Part shown: one piece after another, positions 17,958 through 28,037 of the stretch | How the letters are laid out: each line of letters opens with the position of its first letter | Numbering within the stretch: the first letter of the stretch is position 1 | Source of the DNA: Bdellovibrionales bacterium RIFOXYC1_FULL_37_79 | Lineage (GTDB): Bacteria; Bdellovibrionota; Bacteriovoracia; Bacteriovoracales; Bacteriovoracaceae | Assembly (NCBI GenBank): GCA_001770015.1 | Contig: MEQB01000001.1 | Span: 154,452-218,451, forward strand | Direction of reading: 5' to 3' | DNA length: 64,000 nucleotides | The notes under the pieces: generated by a model | What the model saw: only the letters and a program-made list of their open reading frames with translations | What the model was told of the DNA's origin: nothing | The model's database searches: none | Translations under genes and position numbers: made by a program

Positions 17958-18341
17958 TTATTCGGTTACATCAAGTTTAACGTCAATGCTATATTTCTTG
18001 GCCAGGCGGTGGATAATTTCTTCCACTTTGTTACCAGAGATAAGTTCACCAATAATGGAGAAGCGGTTTACTTTATTGGTTTTGCATCCGTTTTCACAAC
18101 GATAATCTGCCGAAAATAGCTGGTAATTCCGGATGGGTTCCTTATTTTGAAAACTGGAAAACCAAACCATGAATTCTTCGATTTTGGCCTCAAGATTTTG
18201 GGCAATTTCTTCTTTGGTTTCCTTGGTGATGTTGTAGAGAAATTGTCTGGATTGTTTAGATTTCCCATTTATAGTGAGGTGAATAACACCGTGGGGTGAA
18301 AGACTCATTGTGTCGCTGAAACACACAGGGCAATAGGGCAT
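17958..18341 (-). CDS. Small protein with two Cys pairs (possible zinc-binding)
   Basis: 127 residues. An N-terminal 'PYCPVCFSDTM' and a later 'YRCENGCKTNK' could hold one zinc ion. The middle is helical and acidic. The SD GAGGAG is 9 bases before the ATG. No signal peptide. Family not recognised; a nucleic-acid or protein-binding role is only a guess. Confidence 0.6.
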   Translation of the reverse strand: MPYCPVCFSDTMSLSPHGVIHLTINGKSKQSRQFLYNITKETKEEIAQNLEAKIEEFMVWFSSFQNKEPIRNYQLFSADYRCENGCKTNKVNRFSIIGELISGNKVEEIIHRLAKKYSIDVKLDVTE

Positions 18342-18448
18342 GAAAAAAACTCCTCAATATTTTTTTAAATTTCAATCACTATTCTAAATTAAAAAAACAA
18401 TGAATGCAATAATTGACATAGTCAAGGGTAGATAATAGCATCCGGCCC

Positions 18449-19144
18449 ATGCGGTTAGTGATGTTTTTCATCTTTTTTTATCTGGCTGGGTGTGGAATAG
18501 GACTAAATCTTCCCAAGCATGATTCGAGATTTAATTCCATTTTAAACCAATTCCAACAGGATGCTGCCTTTTTCGGAAAAAATGCCGATACGTCAAAAAT
18601 TAGTGTTGCCTTTGGTAATCCCAGAAAAGAATACGAACTGCTGGGGGTGATCAAGCTCACCAAAGATCTCGGTAATGTTGATGCGATTTGTTTGATGGTT
18701 CCTAAAGATAGTAATGAAATTGGTAAAACCTTTTACCGGTCTATGTATGGAAGACATGCTGGGGACAGAATTATTATTGTGGATCAGTCATTTCAAAGGA
18801 AAACAGCTGAAGAAATTGAGATTCTGGTTTATCACGAGCTGGGCCATTGCGCTTTGAATTTACCTCACAAGGAAGATCAAGTAATCATGTCTTCTGTCAG
18901 TAACGGGACAGTCTTGGGAATTTATCGTTATTTTTATCTTAGGGAAATGTTTTTAAACAATAAAAATTACCCACTATTTATTTATCCGCTGGAGGCCAAA
19001 GATTTGGATGATAATGATAATCTCGAACTGGTTTACCAGGTTGATTACTATAGTTTTGGCAAAAGACTGAAAAACGAACTTTACTTTGATCATAATAAAG
19101 AAAAGTTTTTATTTTTGGATGATGTAGTGGAGTCCTCTCTTTAA
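18449..19144 (+). CDS. Lipoprotein with HExxH metalloprotease-like motif
   Basis: 231 residues. The N-terminus has a lipobox ('FFYLAGC', Cys15). The putative zinc site 'YHELGHCALNLPHKED' has two His and Glu plus a third His 7 residues after the second, with 'VIMSSVSNG' behind it as a possible Met-turn, as in metzincin-like peptidases. It may act in the periplasm, anchored to a membrane. Start ATG has no obvious SD; an in-frame ATG 12 bases on is an alternative. It converges with the amidotransferase gene (4-base overlap). Confidence 0.7.
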   Translation: MRLVMFFIFFYLAGCGIGLNLPKHDSRFNSILNQFQQDAAFFGKNADTSKISVAFGNPRKEYELLGVIKLTKDLGNVDAICLMVPKDSNEIGKTFYRSMYGRHAGDRIIIVDQSFQRKTAEEIEILVYHELGHCALNLPHKEDQVIMSSVSNGTVLGIYRYFYLREMFLNNKNYPLFIYPLEAKDLDDNDNLELVYQVDYYSFGKRLKNELYFDHNKEKFLFLDDVVESSL

Positions 19145-19788
19145 GGATGAAGGAAGGTTTTGATTAATTGATCAATCAACGAAAAGCCGTCCGACATTGC
19201 TTGTTTTAATGGCGGATTAAAAGGCGGATTTATCTCCAGGGCCTTGAGAATAAAATCAGCGGTTGCTTCAGGATGACATTGAATCCCAACATAGGGTAGC
19301 TGTTGGTGACCAATCATATCGTAGGTGCATTCACCGGAGGTGCCCAGATGAATAAAATTGGCAGGCAGATTTTTTACTTCATAGCCATGGGCCTTAATGA
19401 GGTTAAAGCTGGTGCCTTTTTTAAAGCAAAGATGGTCGTTGATGATATCAACTTTTCGAAAACCCCGGTAATCTTGTGAACATTTTCCAATCGTGGCACC
19501 AAAAGCGTGTGCCATCAGTTGATGGCCAAAACAAATCCCGATTACGGGGATGTGTTTTTCAATTTTCTTTTTCATAATGTTCATTAAAGCGATTTGCCAA
19601 GGCAATTTATCTTCCACGTTGGATTTGCTACCTAGAATAATATAGCCCGATGCTTGATTTTCATTGAGATAGTCCAAGCTAAAGTTCGGGGCATCATGAT
19701 AGGTGACCGGCAGATTATTGCGGGTTACGATTCCATTATAACAATGAAGAGATTTCCGGATAATGGCACAATCAATAATGGCAAGCAT
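19141..19788 (-). CDS. Class I glutamine amidotransferase-like protein
   Basis: 215 residues. The nucleophile elbow 'GICFGHQLMAHAFGA' (Cys near 88) and the catalytic 'QCHPEAT' His-Glu are intact, as in stand-alone GMP-synthase-like amidotransferases such as YfeJ- and gamma-Glu-GABA hydrolase-type proteins. It would hydrolyse an amide and release or transfer ammonia. Its SD GGAG lies inside the end of the upstream M48 protease gene, whose stop is 2 bases before the start codon, so the two form an operon. The true substrate is not evident. Confidence 0.85.
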   Translation of the reverse strand: MLAIIDCAIIRKSLHCYNGIVTRNNLPVTYHDAPNFSLDYLNENQASGYIILGSKSNVEDKLPWQIALMNIMKKKIEKHIPVIGICFGHQLMAHAFGATIGKCSQDYRGFRKVDIINDHLCFKKGTSFNLIKAHGYEVKNLPANFIHLGTSGECTYDMIGHQQLPYVGIQCHPEATADFILKALEINPPFNPPLKQAMSDGFSLIDQLIKTFLHP

Positions 19789-19790
19789 GA

Positions 19791-21029
19791 TTACTCCGTT
19801 AGGTTTTGGATACGTTCAATGGCAGGAGGGTGAGAGTGATAAAATTTTGAATAGAGGGGATCAGGAGTCAGGTTGCCGGCATTATCCCGATAGAGTTTTT
19901 TTAAAGCAGAAATGAGATCAGATTTGTTGGCATATTGTCGGGCAAAATGATCCGCTTCAAATTCATGGGACCTGGAGATGAAGGACAAAAGTGGCGTAAG
20001 CAGAAAAGTATAGATGGGGGCCACCATCAGGAATAATGCAATTCCCAGCCATGGTGTTATCATATTGACGCCGTGACCTTCATAAAAAATAGGAGAATGA
20101 TAAACCAGGCCCAAAAGATAAAAACCTATCAGTGTAAAAAGAATATCGGTGAGGATGTGCTTTAAAACGTGTTTATGCTTGAAGTGGCCAAGCTCGTGGG
20201 CCAAAATGGCAATGATTTCATTGTCAGTGAGGGTGCCGAGCAAGGTATCATAGAAGACGACCCGCTTATTTTTGCCAAAGCCAGTAAAATAAGCATTGCC
20301 ATGTTTGCTTCTTTTAGAAGCATCCATCACCATGATTTCTTTGGAGAAGAAATTGGCAGATTGAAGAAGATTTTTTATTTTTTCGGCGAGTCCTTCGGAG
20401 CTTAGAGGTGTAAATTTATTAAACAGTGGTGCGATCCAAGTGGGGTAGATGAAAATCATAAAAAGTTTGACTATCGTAATAAAAATCCATGCGTACAACC
20501 ACCATTTACTATCGGCCTGGATCATCAAATAAAGGATCGTGGCGATCACCGGTATTCCAATAATAAGCGAAATTAATATTTCCTTAAGTATATCCATCAC
20601 AAATATTTTGGTGGTTGTCTTGTTAAAACCAAATCTCGCTTCAATCACAAATGTAGAATAAATATTTTCCGGAAGTTGTAATAGTAGTCCTATTAAACCA
20701 AGTACTAGAAAGAAGATGGTGCCTGTAAAAAGATCATTTAAGTGGAGCAGGCTGACGGTAGATTGGATAAGATTGAGTCCTCCTCCTAGCGTCCAAATAA
20801 GTATCATAGAAAAATTGATTAGATAAAAAAGATAACCAGTTTTTATTTTGGTAAGATTGTAACGAGCAGCTTTTTGGTGATCATCCAAAGAAATAGTGTC
20901 ACTGAAAAGATTGGGTACTGTAAATTGATTCAAGTTAATATGTACTTGATTCCGGTAATCCAAATAAAAGATCAGAATTATTTTAAAAACGAAAAAGCCT
21001 AAAAATATTGCAGTAACGGTACTAGTCAT
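19791..21029 (-). CDS. M48-family CAAX prenyl protease/Ste24-like membrane peptidase
   Basis: 412 residues from ATG 21029, which has SD AAGGA 7 bases upstream; the frame is open to an ATG at 21077 without SD. There are seven or so hydrophobic helices. The zinc motif is 'ILAHELGHFKHKH', and the third ligand is in 'SRSHEFEADHFA'. Preceding 'HGNAYFTGFGKNKRVVF' is typical of M48A enzymes. It acts in the cytoplasmic membrane on membrane proteins or peptides; bacteria lack the yeast a-factor, so quality control is the likely role. The gene runs divergently from the EEP-domain gene. Confidence 0.93.
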   Translation of the reverse strand: MTSTVTAIFLGFFVFKIILIFYLDYRNQVHINLNQFTVPNLFSDTISLDDHQKAARYNLTKIKTGYLFYLINFSMILIWTLGGGLNLIQSTVSLLHLNDLFTGTIFFLVLGLIGLLLQLPENIYSTFVIEARFGFNKTTTKIFVMDILKEILISLIIGIPVIATILYLMIQADSKWWLYAWIFITIVKLFMIFIYPTWIAPLFNKFTPLSSEGLAEKIKNLLQSANFFSKEIMVMDASKRSKHGNAYFTGFGKNKRVVFYDTLLGTLTDNEIIAILAHELGHFKHKHVLKHILTDILFTLIGFYLLGLVYHSPIFYEGHGVNMITPWLGIALFLMVAPIYTFLLTPLLSFISRSHEFEADHFARQYANKSDLISALKKLYRDNAGNLTPDPLYSKFYHSHPPAIERIQNLTE

Positions 21030-21128
21030 GATCAAGTTCCTTAAGTATTTTGTTGCAGTCCAAGATATATCTAGCATATATTGCGACTAACGACTACCGT
21101 CTTTTTGATGATTATGAGAGGAGGATTT

Positions 21129-22232
21129 ATGCGTTTAGTGTTATTAATTCTTTTTGTTTTACCAATCATGACATCGGCCCAGGATTTATCCAGGCTTGAT
21201 TTTATGTTTTATAATGTGGAAAATTTGTTTGATGCTGTACATGATAAAGGTAAGGATGATTGGAGCTTTCTTCCCAATTCTTTAAAGGAAAAAAAAGAAC
21301 AATGTAAAAAAATTAAAAATGATTATTACCAAAACGAGTGTTTGAAAACCGATTGGACCGGTCAAAAATTAGAAATCAAATTATCCAATATTCGGGATGT
21401 CATCACCAGTAAAAAGGACAGTCTTCCAGATTTTTTAGGACTTTGTGAAATCGAAAATGAATCGGTGGTTAAAATGCTGGCAGATAAAATTGGTTATAAG
21501 AAAATCATTGTGGCAAACGGTCCGGATGAAAGGGGGGTGGATGTGGCCTTGATCTATAGGGATCATGAAAAGATAAAATATATAAGTCATCAGGAACATG
21601 AATTAAAAGGTAAGTCGTTTAAAGGCAAACCAACCCGGACCATTTTAGAAGTAAATTTTATGATAAATGGAATTTATCCGTTATCCTTGTTGATTAACCA
21701 CTGGCCAAGCCAGGCCAACCCTTCGGAGTCCCGGATCATGGCTGCTAAGAAAGTGATGGAAATTGTCAATCAAAAGACCAAAAAAAATGGCCAACAGGCC
21801 ATGATTGTCATGGGGGATTTTAACACGATTCCTACTGATTACCCACATCCGTTTAATGAAGTCCTATTAAAAGATAAAATTTTGGTGGATCTCCACCTTG
21901 AATATATGGATGCTAAAAAAATTTCCAGGGAAGAAAAAAGCAGCATGCCAAATGGAACTTATTTTTATTACAAGGATATGGCCTGGAATTTATTGGATCG
22001 TTTTTTTGTCACTCAAAATCTTTTAAAGAATAAAAAATTTAAGATTAATCTGAAAAGTTATCAGATTTATACTCCAGATTTTATCAAAGATGAATTTGTC
22101 TATGATCGGGCGGGTTACAACAAGGGTACCAAAATTTTGGGGGTGCCGAAAAGTTATAATTTTGAAGCCGATCAGGCCAAGGAAGCCGGGTATTCGGATC
22201 ATTTTCCCATTACATTTGGTTTGGATCTCTAG
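21129..22232 (+). CDS. Exported endonuclease/exonuclease/phosphatase-family protein
   Basis: 367 residues from ATG 21129 (SD GAGGAGG); an upstream ATG in frame at 21081 is less likely. A signal peptide covers residues 1-19 (ends 'IMTSAQD'). EEP-fold motifs: 'MFYNVENLFD', 'LGLCEIENESV', 'NHWPSQAN', 'MIVMGDFNTIP' and the final 'GYSDHFPITFGL' with the catalytic Asp-His. Such secreted enzymes are DNases or phosphodiesterases, possibly used on prey or environmental DNA. The 3' end overlaps the DUF4911 gene by 23 bases. Confidence 0.9.
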   Translation: MRLVLLILFVLPIMTSAQDLSRLDFMFYNVENLFDAVHDKGKDDWSFLPNSLKEKKEQCKKIKNDYYQNECLKTDWTGQKLEIKLSNIRDVITSKKDSLPDFLGLCEIENESVVKMLADKIGYKKIIVANGPDERGVDVALIYRDHEKIKYISHQEHELKGKSFKGKPTRTILEVNFMINGIYPLSLLINHWPSQANPSESRIMAAKKVMEIVNQKTKKNGQQAMIVMGDFNTIPTDYPHPFNEVLLKDKILVDLHLEYMDAKKISREEKSSMPNGTYFYYKDMAWNLLDRFFVTQNLLKNKKFKINLKSYQIYTPDFIKDEFVYDRAGYNKGTKILGVPKSYNFEADQAKEAGYSDHFPITFGLDL

Positions 22233-22488
22233 TATCTTTAATTGTTTGATCCGAGAGTATTTCAATGTTGGCAAGAGTTTTCATTTCTTCTAATAGGTGA
22301 TTAATTTCGTTGGTCAAACTTAAACACCCGTTCATTTCAATATCACGGTAACCGAGTTGTTTATCATTATCCAAAGTCGTATGGAATAAAAGTCCTTCGT
22401 GGGACTCCAGCAGATAGTAAACAAAATTTGCCTTGTCTTTGGGGACACGAATAATTAATCTTCTAATCTTTCTCATTCTATCTATCAT
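22210..22488 (-). CDS. DUF4911-like small protein
   Basis: 92 residues. The pattern 'IIRVPKDKANFVYYLLESHE' followed by 'LLFHTTLDNDKQL' and a C-terminal helix resembles DUF4911, a small family common in delta-type proteobacteria with unknown function. No signal peptide. The gene overlaps the end of the EEP gene by 23 bases on the opposite strand. Confidence 0.65.
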   Translation of the reverse strand: MIDRMRKIRRLIIRVPKDKANFVYYLLESHEGLLFHTTLDNDKQLGYRDIEMNGCLSLTNEINHLLEEMKTLANIEILSDQTIKDTRDPNQM

Positions 22489-22601
22489 TATATACCATTA
22501 TTGATTGACGATGCTGATAATTCCTTTAAAATGGAAATATGATCATATCATATTGAAAAATTTGTTGTTTTAAAAGTTTTATTGGTCATAAAGGACACGT
22601 A

Positions 22602-23342
22602 GTGAAGAAAAAATTCAAAACCATTTCCAATATAAAGTGTAGGCAGATTGGCGCAATGACAATACTGTTTTTTATTTTAACTAGCTGTAGTTATGTCAGT
22701 AGAAGGAATAAGGATTTTGAGGCAGGTCAAGATGGTAGTGTGAAAGCGTCAGGTCAAATGGTTCCCAAAGAAGAATATGATGCATTAATGAGCAAATATA
22801 ATCAGCTATCCGCAAGTCAGCAAACACCTGCAGGGGAACGGGTTAGTGAGGAACTTATAAATGAATTATCCTCTACTCCGAAAGCTGAGTTGGCAGAAAC
22901 CATTGATGTTTTTGATCAGCAGCCCAAAAATGAAATAAACCCAATCACCCAGACCAAACCACCGATAGTCATCGACGATCCCAATGTTGTGGTGCCTGAC
23001 AATGAAGTTGAAGAACAATTTGCCAAGCTGAAAAAAGCGGAAGAGTTAATTGAGGCCAAACAATTTGATGAAGCCTTAAATTATATCAAAAGAGATACTG
23101 AAAAATCATCCATCCGCCAGGTTAGGGTCAAGGCCAAATTTTTACTGGGTGAATTACTGCTTCAACAAAATGAATATGATCTGGCCATGCAAATGTTTGA
23201 AGAGATCATTAATCAATATGCGTTTTCCGGGTTAGTGATAAAGACATTGGGGCGATTGATTCTTTGCTCGGAGAAACTAAAATTAGAAGATAAAAAAACA
23301 AAATATTTTTCAATGTTAAATGATATTTTTGGTACAGGATGA
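22602..23342 (+). CDS. Lipoprotein with TPR-like C-terminal repeats
   Basis: 246 residues starting at GTG 22602 with SD AAGGA 7 bases before. The lipobox is 'ILTSCSY' (Cys29). A low-complexity acidic/Pro-rich region (50-145) leads into TPR-like helices (about 150-240: 'EELIEAKQFDEALNYI', 'LGELLLQQNEYDLAMQMF'). Such lipoproteins scaffold envelope assemblies. It is the first of four co-directed genes (this, LysM protein, topA, DUF368). Confidence 0.75.
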   Translation: MKKKFKTISNIKCRQIGAMTILFFILTSCSYVSRRNKDFEAGQDGSVKASGQMVPKEEYDALMSKYNQLSASQQTPAGERVSEELINELSSTPKAELAETIDVFDQQPKNEINPITQTKPPIVIDDPNVVVPDNEVEEQFAKLKKAEELIEAKQFDEALNYIKRDTEKSSIRQVRVKAKFLLGELLLQQNEYDLAMQMFEEIINQYAFSGLVIKTLGRLILCSEKLKLEDKKTKYFSMLNDIFGTG

Positions 23343-23361
23343 ACCGAAATGGAGAACATGG

Positions 23362-25530
23362 ATGATTAAAATTTTATTTTCAATTTTGCTGGTAGCTTAC
23401 TTGGTGGGTGATATTGCAGCGGCTGATTTGGATGAATTGGATTTGCTGGATGCGGGAGATGAAGCCGTTTTAAAGGAAATGCCGGCCGTGCCCGGCCAGC
23501 CAGATAGCGGGGGAGATTTAAATTTATCCGAATTAGAGGAGATTGATGACTTAAATTCCTTGAAAAGTGATATTGGCGCAACCATTGTAGAAAAGAAAGA
23601 GGAAGACAAGGATAAAAAGAAAGTAAAACAAGCTTCCGGTGATCAGCCCAAAAAAGAGGTGGTTGATCAATTTGATGCTAAAGCTAAAGATGAGGAACAA
23701 AAAAAAGAAGAGGATAAAAAGTTAAGCGAACTCAAACTGGATGAGAATGACAGTACGGTTATTTTTGATGTGGGAGAAGAAGAGAAAAAATTAATTGAAA
23801 TATCCAAATTTATTGAAGGAAAAATACCTGAAAAAGAATGGAATGAGATTTCAGGTACTGCGAGAAATGAACGCTATGTAGTGCAAAAAGGTGATTGGTT
23901 ATGGAAGATCTCCCAAAAACTTTTTGGTTCGGGATTTTATTATTCAAAAATCTGGTCACTTAATCCTCATATCACCAATCCCCATGAAATTGAGCCTGGA
24001 ATGGCATTGGTTTTTAGTACTGGTGATGATGAGACGATGCCCGAAGTTAAGCTGGGTGAATACGTTGATGTGACTGATCAATCAGACGAGAATTTTTTTG
24101 ATTTCAGTTATTTTGGAGATAATGTTGAACCTCCATGGCTGAAAGAGCGACAAAGATTAAAAGATCAGGGGGTTTTTTTCCAATACTCATCGGATCTCTC
24201 TTATGATGATTTATACAAACTGACGGGTAAGTTGTCCAAAGAGTATGAGAATTATACACCTCCCGAGTCAAAATATATTGTGGCGGTTCCCAAAGATCAG
24301 TATGATAATACCGGTTTTGACAGGACATCCAAACTCATTTTTAATTATAAGGAAGGCTTTTATCTTAATTCTTTTGTAACCACCAATCCGGTTATTGATT
24401 ACGGCAAGATAGATTCCATGCAAGATTACAACACCCTTTTGAATAAACTGCAAATTTTTTATGTTCATTTTGAACCGCAGGTAAAGGTGAAGGCGGGAGA
24501 TCTTTACTCGGTTTATTCGGCAGAAGGAGCGGTTTCTCATCCGGTAAGCGATCGGGAAGGTTATCGCTATACCATTACTGGCCAGCTAAAAACCATAAGA
24601 AAAAGAAACCAAGTATGGGAGTGTGAATTGCTAGAAACCACCGGTCTGGTGCAAAGGGGTTCTCGTATTACGGCCTACACTCCTAAAATCAATCGAATTA
24701 TAAAAACTTTTAATAAGCGTAGAATTGAAGCAGCTTTTATTGGATCTTATGGTGAAAATACCAATGGGCTTTCATACGGTGATGTTGCTTATCTGGATCG
24801 TGGGCGTGCCGATGGCATGGAGCTTGGGAATGTGTTGACGCTTTATTCTTTTCACGATCATGGCACTAACCGCAGAATTAGTGCAGATCCGACTTATAAA
24901 ATCGGAGAGGCCACTGTTATCACTTTGACCGATAATTTCTCTACAGCACTTATTACCAATAGTGCGCATGCCATGCCATTGGGTACGCTGGGTATTACTA
25001 AAAGTCCAGAAGAAGCGGCGGAAACCACCAGGAAAACTACCAAGGATCGTTTGAAAAATTTAACCTTGTCTCAAAAAGGAAATCTGGAAGAGTTGGATGT
25101 TGAGCTTAACATAGATGATGTCAGCGGTGACCTGCTCCAAAAAGCGGATGAATTAAAGCTTACGGAAGATGAGTTGCATGAGTTAGAGCGGCAAGAACAA
25201 GAGAAGTCGATCATCAAGGATCATGAAAGGGATTTAAAGGAACTGGAACGATTAGAACAAGATATTGTGGATGCTGAAAATAAGTTAAGGGAAGCCAAAG
25301 TTGATGAAGACAAATTTTTAGAGGATCAAAATTTGGACAACGTTGAGGGAAAAGATAAACCGGATGAAAGTGATAAATTTGACTCACTTGATGATATTGA
25401 AAAGACAGAAGGGCGCAAATTTATGCAGGAAGATTTGAATTCAGCCGAAAATCCCTACGGATTAACCGAATTTGATCTTGAAGAAATAGATGAATTGTTG
25501 AATACTGATGCAACTAAAGACAAAGAGTAA
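23362..25530 (+). CDS. Exported LysM-domain protein with acidic C-terminus
   Basis: 722 residues from ATG 23362, which has GGAG 8 bases upstream; a start at 23320 would overlap the lipoprotein gene. A signal peptide (1-20) is followed by an acidic Lys/Glu-rich linker. A LysM domain lies at about 160-210 ('YVVQKGDWLWKISQKLFG', 'PHEIEPGMALVF') and should bind peptidoglycan. The middle (220-560) is a folded region of unknown family. The end (580-722) is a Glu/Asp-rich coiled coil. The preceding TPR lipoprotein suggests an envelope complex. Confidence 0.82.
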   Translation: MIKILFSILLVAYLVGDIAAADLDELDLLDAGDEAVLKEMPAVPGQPDSGGDLNLSELEEIDDLNSLKSDIGATIVEKKEEDKDKKKVKQASGDQPKKEVVDQFDAKAKDEEQKKEEDKKLSELKLDENDSTVIFDVGEEEKKLIEISKFIEGKIPEKEWNEISGTARNERYVVQKGDWLWKISQKLFGSGFYYSKIWSLNPHITNPHEIEPGMALVFSTGDDETMPEVKLGEYVDVTDQSDENFFDFSYFGDNVEPPWLKERQRLKDQGVFFQYSSDLSYDDLYKLTGKLSKEYENYTPPESKYIVAVPKDQYDNTGFDRTSKLIFNYKEGFYLNSFVTTNPVIDYGKIDSMQDYNTLLNKLQIFYVHFEPQVKVKAGDLYSVYSAEGAVSHPVSDREGYRYTITGQLKTIRKRNQVWECELLETTGLVQRGSRITAYTPKINRIIKTFNKRRIEAAFIGSYGENTNGLSYGDVAYLDRGRADGMELGNVLTLYSFHDHGTNRRISADPTYKIGEATVITLTDNFSTALITNSAHAMPLGTLGITKSPEEAAETTRKTTKDRLKNLTLSQKGNLEELDVELNIDDVSGDLLQKADELKLTEDELHELERQEQEKSIIKDHERDLKELERLEQDIVDAENKLREAKVDEDKFLEDQNLDNVEGKDKPDESDKFDSLDDIEKTEGRKFMQEDLNSAENPYGLTEFDLEEIDELLNTDATKDKE

Positions 25531-25557
25531 GCGTAAGTAAAATTGGAGAGTGTTATA

Positions 25558-28032
25558 ATGGAAAAAGAGGCGTTACAAGCTGGCAGTGTGGTTGTTTCAA
25601 AGAAAAGTGCAAAAGCTCAGACCATAAAAAAAGGTCTTCATGCTGCTTTAAAAGAAAATGTTGAATCCAAGAAAATTGTCAAAAAGGCCATGACGAAAAA
25701 AAGCAAGAAAAAAGTTAAAAGCAAAATTCTTTCCGGTTATCAACTGGTAATCGTTGAGTCACCCTCCAAGGCCAAAACTATAAAAAAATATCTGGGAAGG
25801 GATTTTCAAGTGATTGCATCCAATGGACATATTAAAGACCTTCCCAAATCCAAATTAGGTGTTGATGTTAAAAATAATTTTGCCATTGACTTGGTTCCGA
25901 TTACCAACAAAAAAGACAAAATTGAAAAAATTCAAAGCATGGCCAAAAATGCAGATAAAATATTTTTGGCACCTGACCCCGATAGAGAGGGGGAGGCCAT
26001 CGCATTTCACTTGCATGAAGAGATCGGCAGAAAACGTAATGTCTTTAGAGTTTTGTTTAATGCGGTCACCAAAAAAAATGTCAGAGACGCCATTGATCAT
26101 CCCCAGGAATTGGACGTAAGAAAATACGATTCTCAAAGGACCCGAAGGATTTTGGATCGGCTGGTTGGATATAAAATATCTCCCATTTTGTGGGATAAGG
26201 TGCAACGAGGATTATCTGCCGGGCGAGTTCAATCAGTTGCTCTTCGCATAATTGTTGAAAGAGAGGATGAGGTGCGTGCCTTTAAATCAGAGCAATGGTT
26301 TTCCATTCATGCTTTGATGATTAAAGATGAGAAGGAATTCAAGGCCACCTACTATGGTGATTCTCCAGAAAAAAAAGTTGATTTAACCGAAATTAAAAAT
26401 GTAGAACATATTTTAAAGAAGGTAAAAAATCAGCCTTTTAAAGCTATAGAGGTTAAGAAAAAAGAAAGACGACAATCTCCCACACCTCCTTTTACCACTT
26501 CCAAACTTCAACAAGAAGCGGCTAACAAGCTGGGATTTACCGCCAAACGGACCATGAGTGTTGCACAAAGGCTCTATGAAGGAATCAATCTTAAGGGGTT
26601 TGGATTACAGGGTTTGATTACTTATATGAGAACAGACTCGGTTAGAACTGAACCGGAGGCCCTGGAATCTTTGAGAAAATATATTAATCAAAAATACGGG
26701 ACGGAATTTTTGTCAAGTTCATCTATCGTATATACCAAAAAGAAAGGTGGCAAAGTACAGGATGCTCATGAAGCGATTAGACCTGCTAACTTGGATTTCC
26801 CTCCCGAATTGGTTAAAGATGATCTGGCCAGCGATGAGTTTAGACTTTATCAGCTTATTTGGAATAAATTTGTTTCCAGTCAAATGAGTCATGCGGTGAT
26901 TGATCAGACAGCTGTGGTCTTTGAATGCCATGGGACTTTTTTTAAAAGCACAGGATCTATTGTAAAATTTCCTGGCTTTCGTACAGTGTATCTAGAATCT
27001 GCCATTGAAAATGCCAAGGCCAAAGATGAAAATCTTGAAATTGCCGGCAACAAAGGCGATAACATACTCCCTGAAATTAGTGAAGGTGAAATACTTAAGC
27101 CTAAGGCCAATCCTGAATCTCTTGAGCATTGGACGTCTCCACCGCCACGATACAATGAGGCTTCCCTGGTTAAGGAACTTGAAGAAAGAGGTATTGGGCG
27201 TCCTTCAACTTATGCTGCCATTATTTCAAATATTCAAGACCGGGGATATGTGGAAAAAACGGAAAATCGCTTCCTTCCAACCGAGCTTGGAGGAGTGGTT
27301 TGTAAAATGTTAATTGATAGTTTTCCCAATATCATGGATATAGATTTCACTGCCAAGATTGAAGAGTCTTTGGATCAAATTGAAGAAGGTGAAATTAAAT
27401 GGAAAAAAGTGTTGAAGGATTTTTGGGGTGATTTTGAAAAAACCTTGGAGAAGGCAAAAGGGGAAATGAAAAACCTCAAAAAACAACTTCTTCCAACTGG
27501 AGTGAAATGCCTGAAATGCTCGGATGGTATTTATATGATCAAATGGGGAAAGAATGGTCAATTTTTAACTTGCTCAAATTATCCAGATTGTAATTCGACC
27601 CAGGATTTTAAAAAGACCCTGGAAGGTAAAATAGAAATCATTCCTAAAGAATATGCCAAGAAGCCATGTCCTGATTGTGGCAACAAACTGGTGGTAAAAA
27701 AAGGTCGATATGGCAGATTTTTAACTTGCGAAATGTATCCTGAATGTAAGGCCACTCTCCCTTATGTATTGGATGTACATTGTCCCGCATGTAAAGTGGG
27801 ATTTTTTGCGGAAAAGAGAAGCCGCTTTGGAAAACTATTCTATGGTTGTTCCAATTACCCCAAGTGTGATAACGCTGTTTGGACCAGGCCCTATGCCTAT
27901 GAATGTGAAGTGTGTAAACATCCGGTAATGGTCTTTAAAGAAACCAAAAAAGATGGAAAGCATCTCCAGTGCATAAAATGTAAACATAAAGTTGCCATAG
28001 AAAACACCCCTTTCAATACTGAAGAGGAATAA
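25558..28032 (+). CDS. topA: DNA topoisomerase I
   Basis: 824 residues from ATG 25558 (SD GGAGAG); an earlier TTG at 25543 overlaps that SD. A Lys-rich extension of about 60 residues precedes the TOPRIM domain, which begins 'LVIVESPSKAKTIKKYLG' and contains 'APDPDREGEAIAFHL'. The catalytic Tyr is about residue 356 in 'LITYMRTDSVR'. The C-terminus carries four Cys4 zinc ribbons (for example 'CLKC...CSNYPDC' and 'CPDC...CEMYPEC'). It relaxes negative supercoils with a single-strand break. It lies 27 bases after the LysM gene and 5 bases before DUF368. Confidence 0.97.
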   Translation: MEKEALQAGSVVVSKKSAKAQTIKKGLHAALKENVESKKIVKKAMTKKSKKKVKSKILSGYQLVIVESPSKAKTIKKYLGRDFQVIASNGHIKDLPKSKLGVDVKNNFAIDLVPITNKKDKIEKIQSMAKNADKIFLAPDPDREGEAIAFHLHEEIGRKRNVFRVLFNAVTKKNVRDAIDHPQELDVRKYDSQRTRRILDRLVGYKISPILWDKVQRGLSAGRVQSVALRIIVEREDEVRAFKSEQWFSIHALMIKDEKEFKATYYGDSPEKKVDLTEIKNVEHILKKVKNQPFKAIEVKKKERRQSPTPPFTTSKLQQEAANKLGFTAKRTMSVAQRLYEGINLKGFGLQGLITYMRTDSVRTEPEALESLRKYINQKYGTEFLSSSSIVYTKKKGGKVQDAHEAIRPANLDFPPELVKDDLASDEFRLYQLIWNKFVSSQMSHAVIDQTAVVFECHGTFFKSTGSIVKFPGFRTVYLESAIENAKAKDENLEIAGNKGDNILPEISEGEILKPKANPESLEHWTSPPPRYNEASLVKELEERGIGRPSTYAAIISNIQDRGYVEKTENRFLPTELGGVVCKMLIDSFPNIMDIDFTAKIEESLDQIEEGEIKWKKVLKDFWGDFEKTLEKAKGEMKNLKKQLLPTGVKCLKCSDGIYMIKWGKNGQFLTCSNYPDCNSTQDFKKTLEGKIEIIPKEYAKKPCPDCGNKLVVKKGRYGRFLTCEMYPECKATLPYVLDVHCPACKVGFFAEKRSRFGKLFYGCSNYPKCDNAVWTRPYAYECEVCKHPVMVFKETKKDGKHLQCIKCKHKVAIENTPFNTEEE

Positions 28033-28037
28033 GGGGT

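Noticed and set aside
18068..18268. Minus-strand frame starting MGNLNNP, like the start of the 59777 ORF
   Set aside because: The shared start is coincidental; this frame lies inside the 17958-18341 gene in another phase and has no further similarity.
25543..25557. TTG start for topA
   Set aside because: The codons overlap the ribosome-binding site of ATG 25558.
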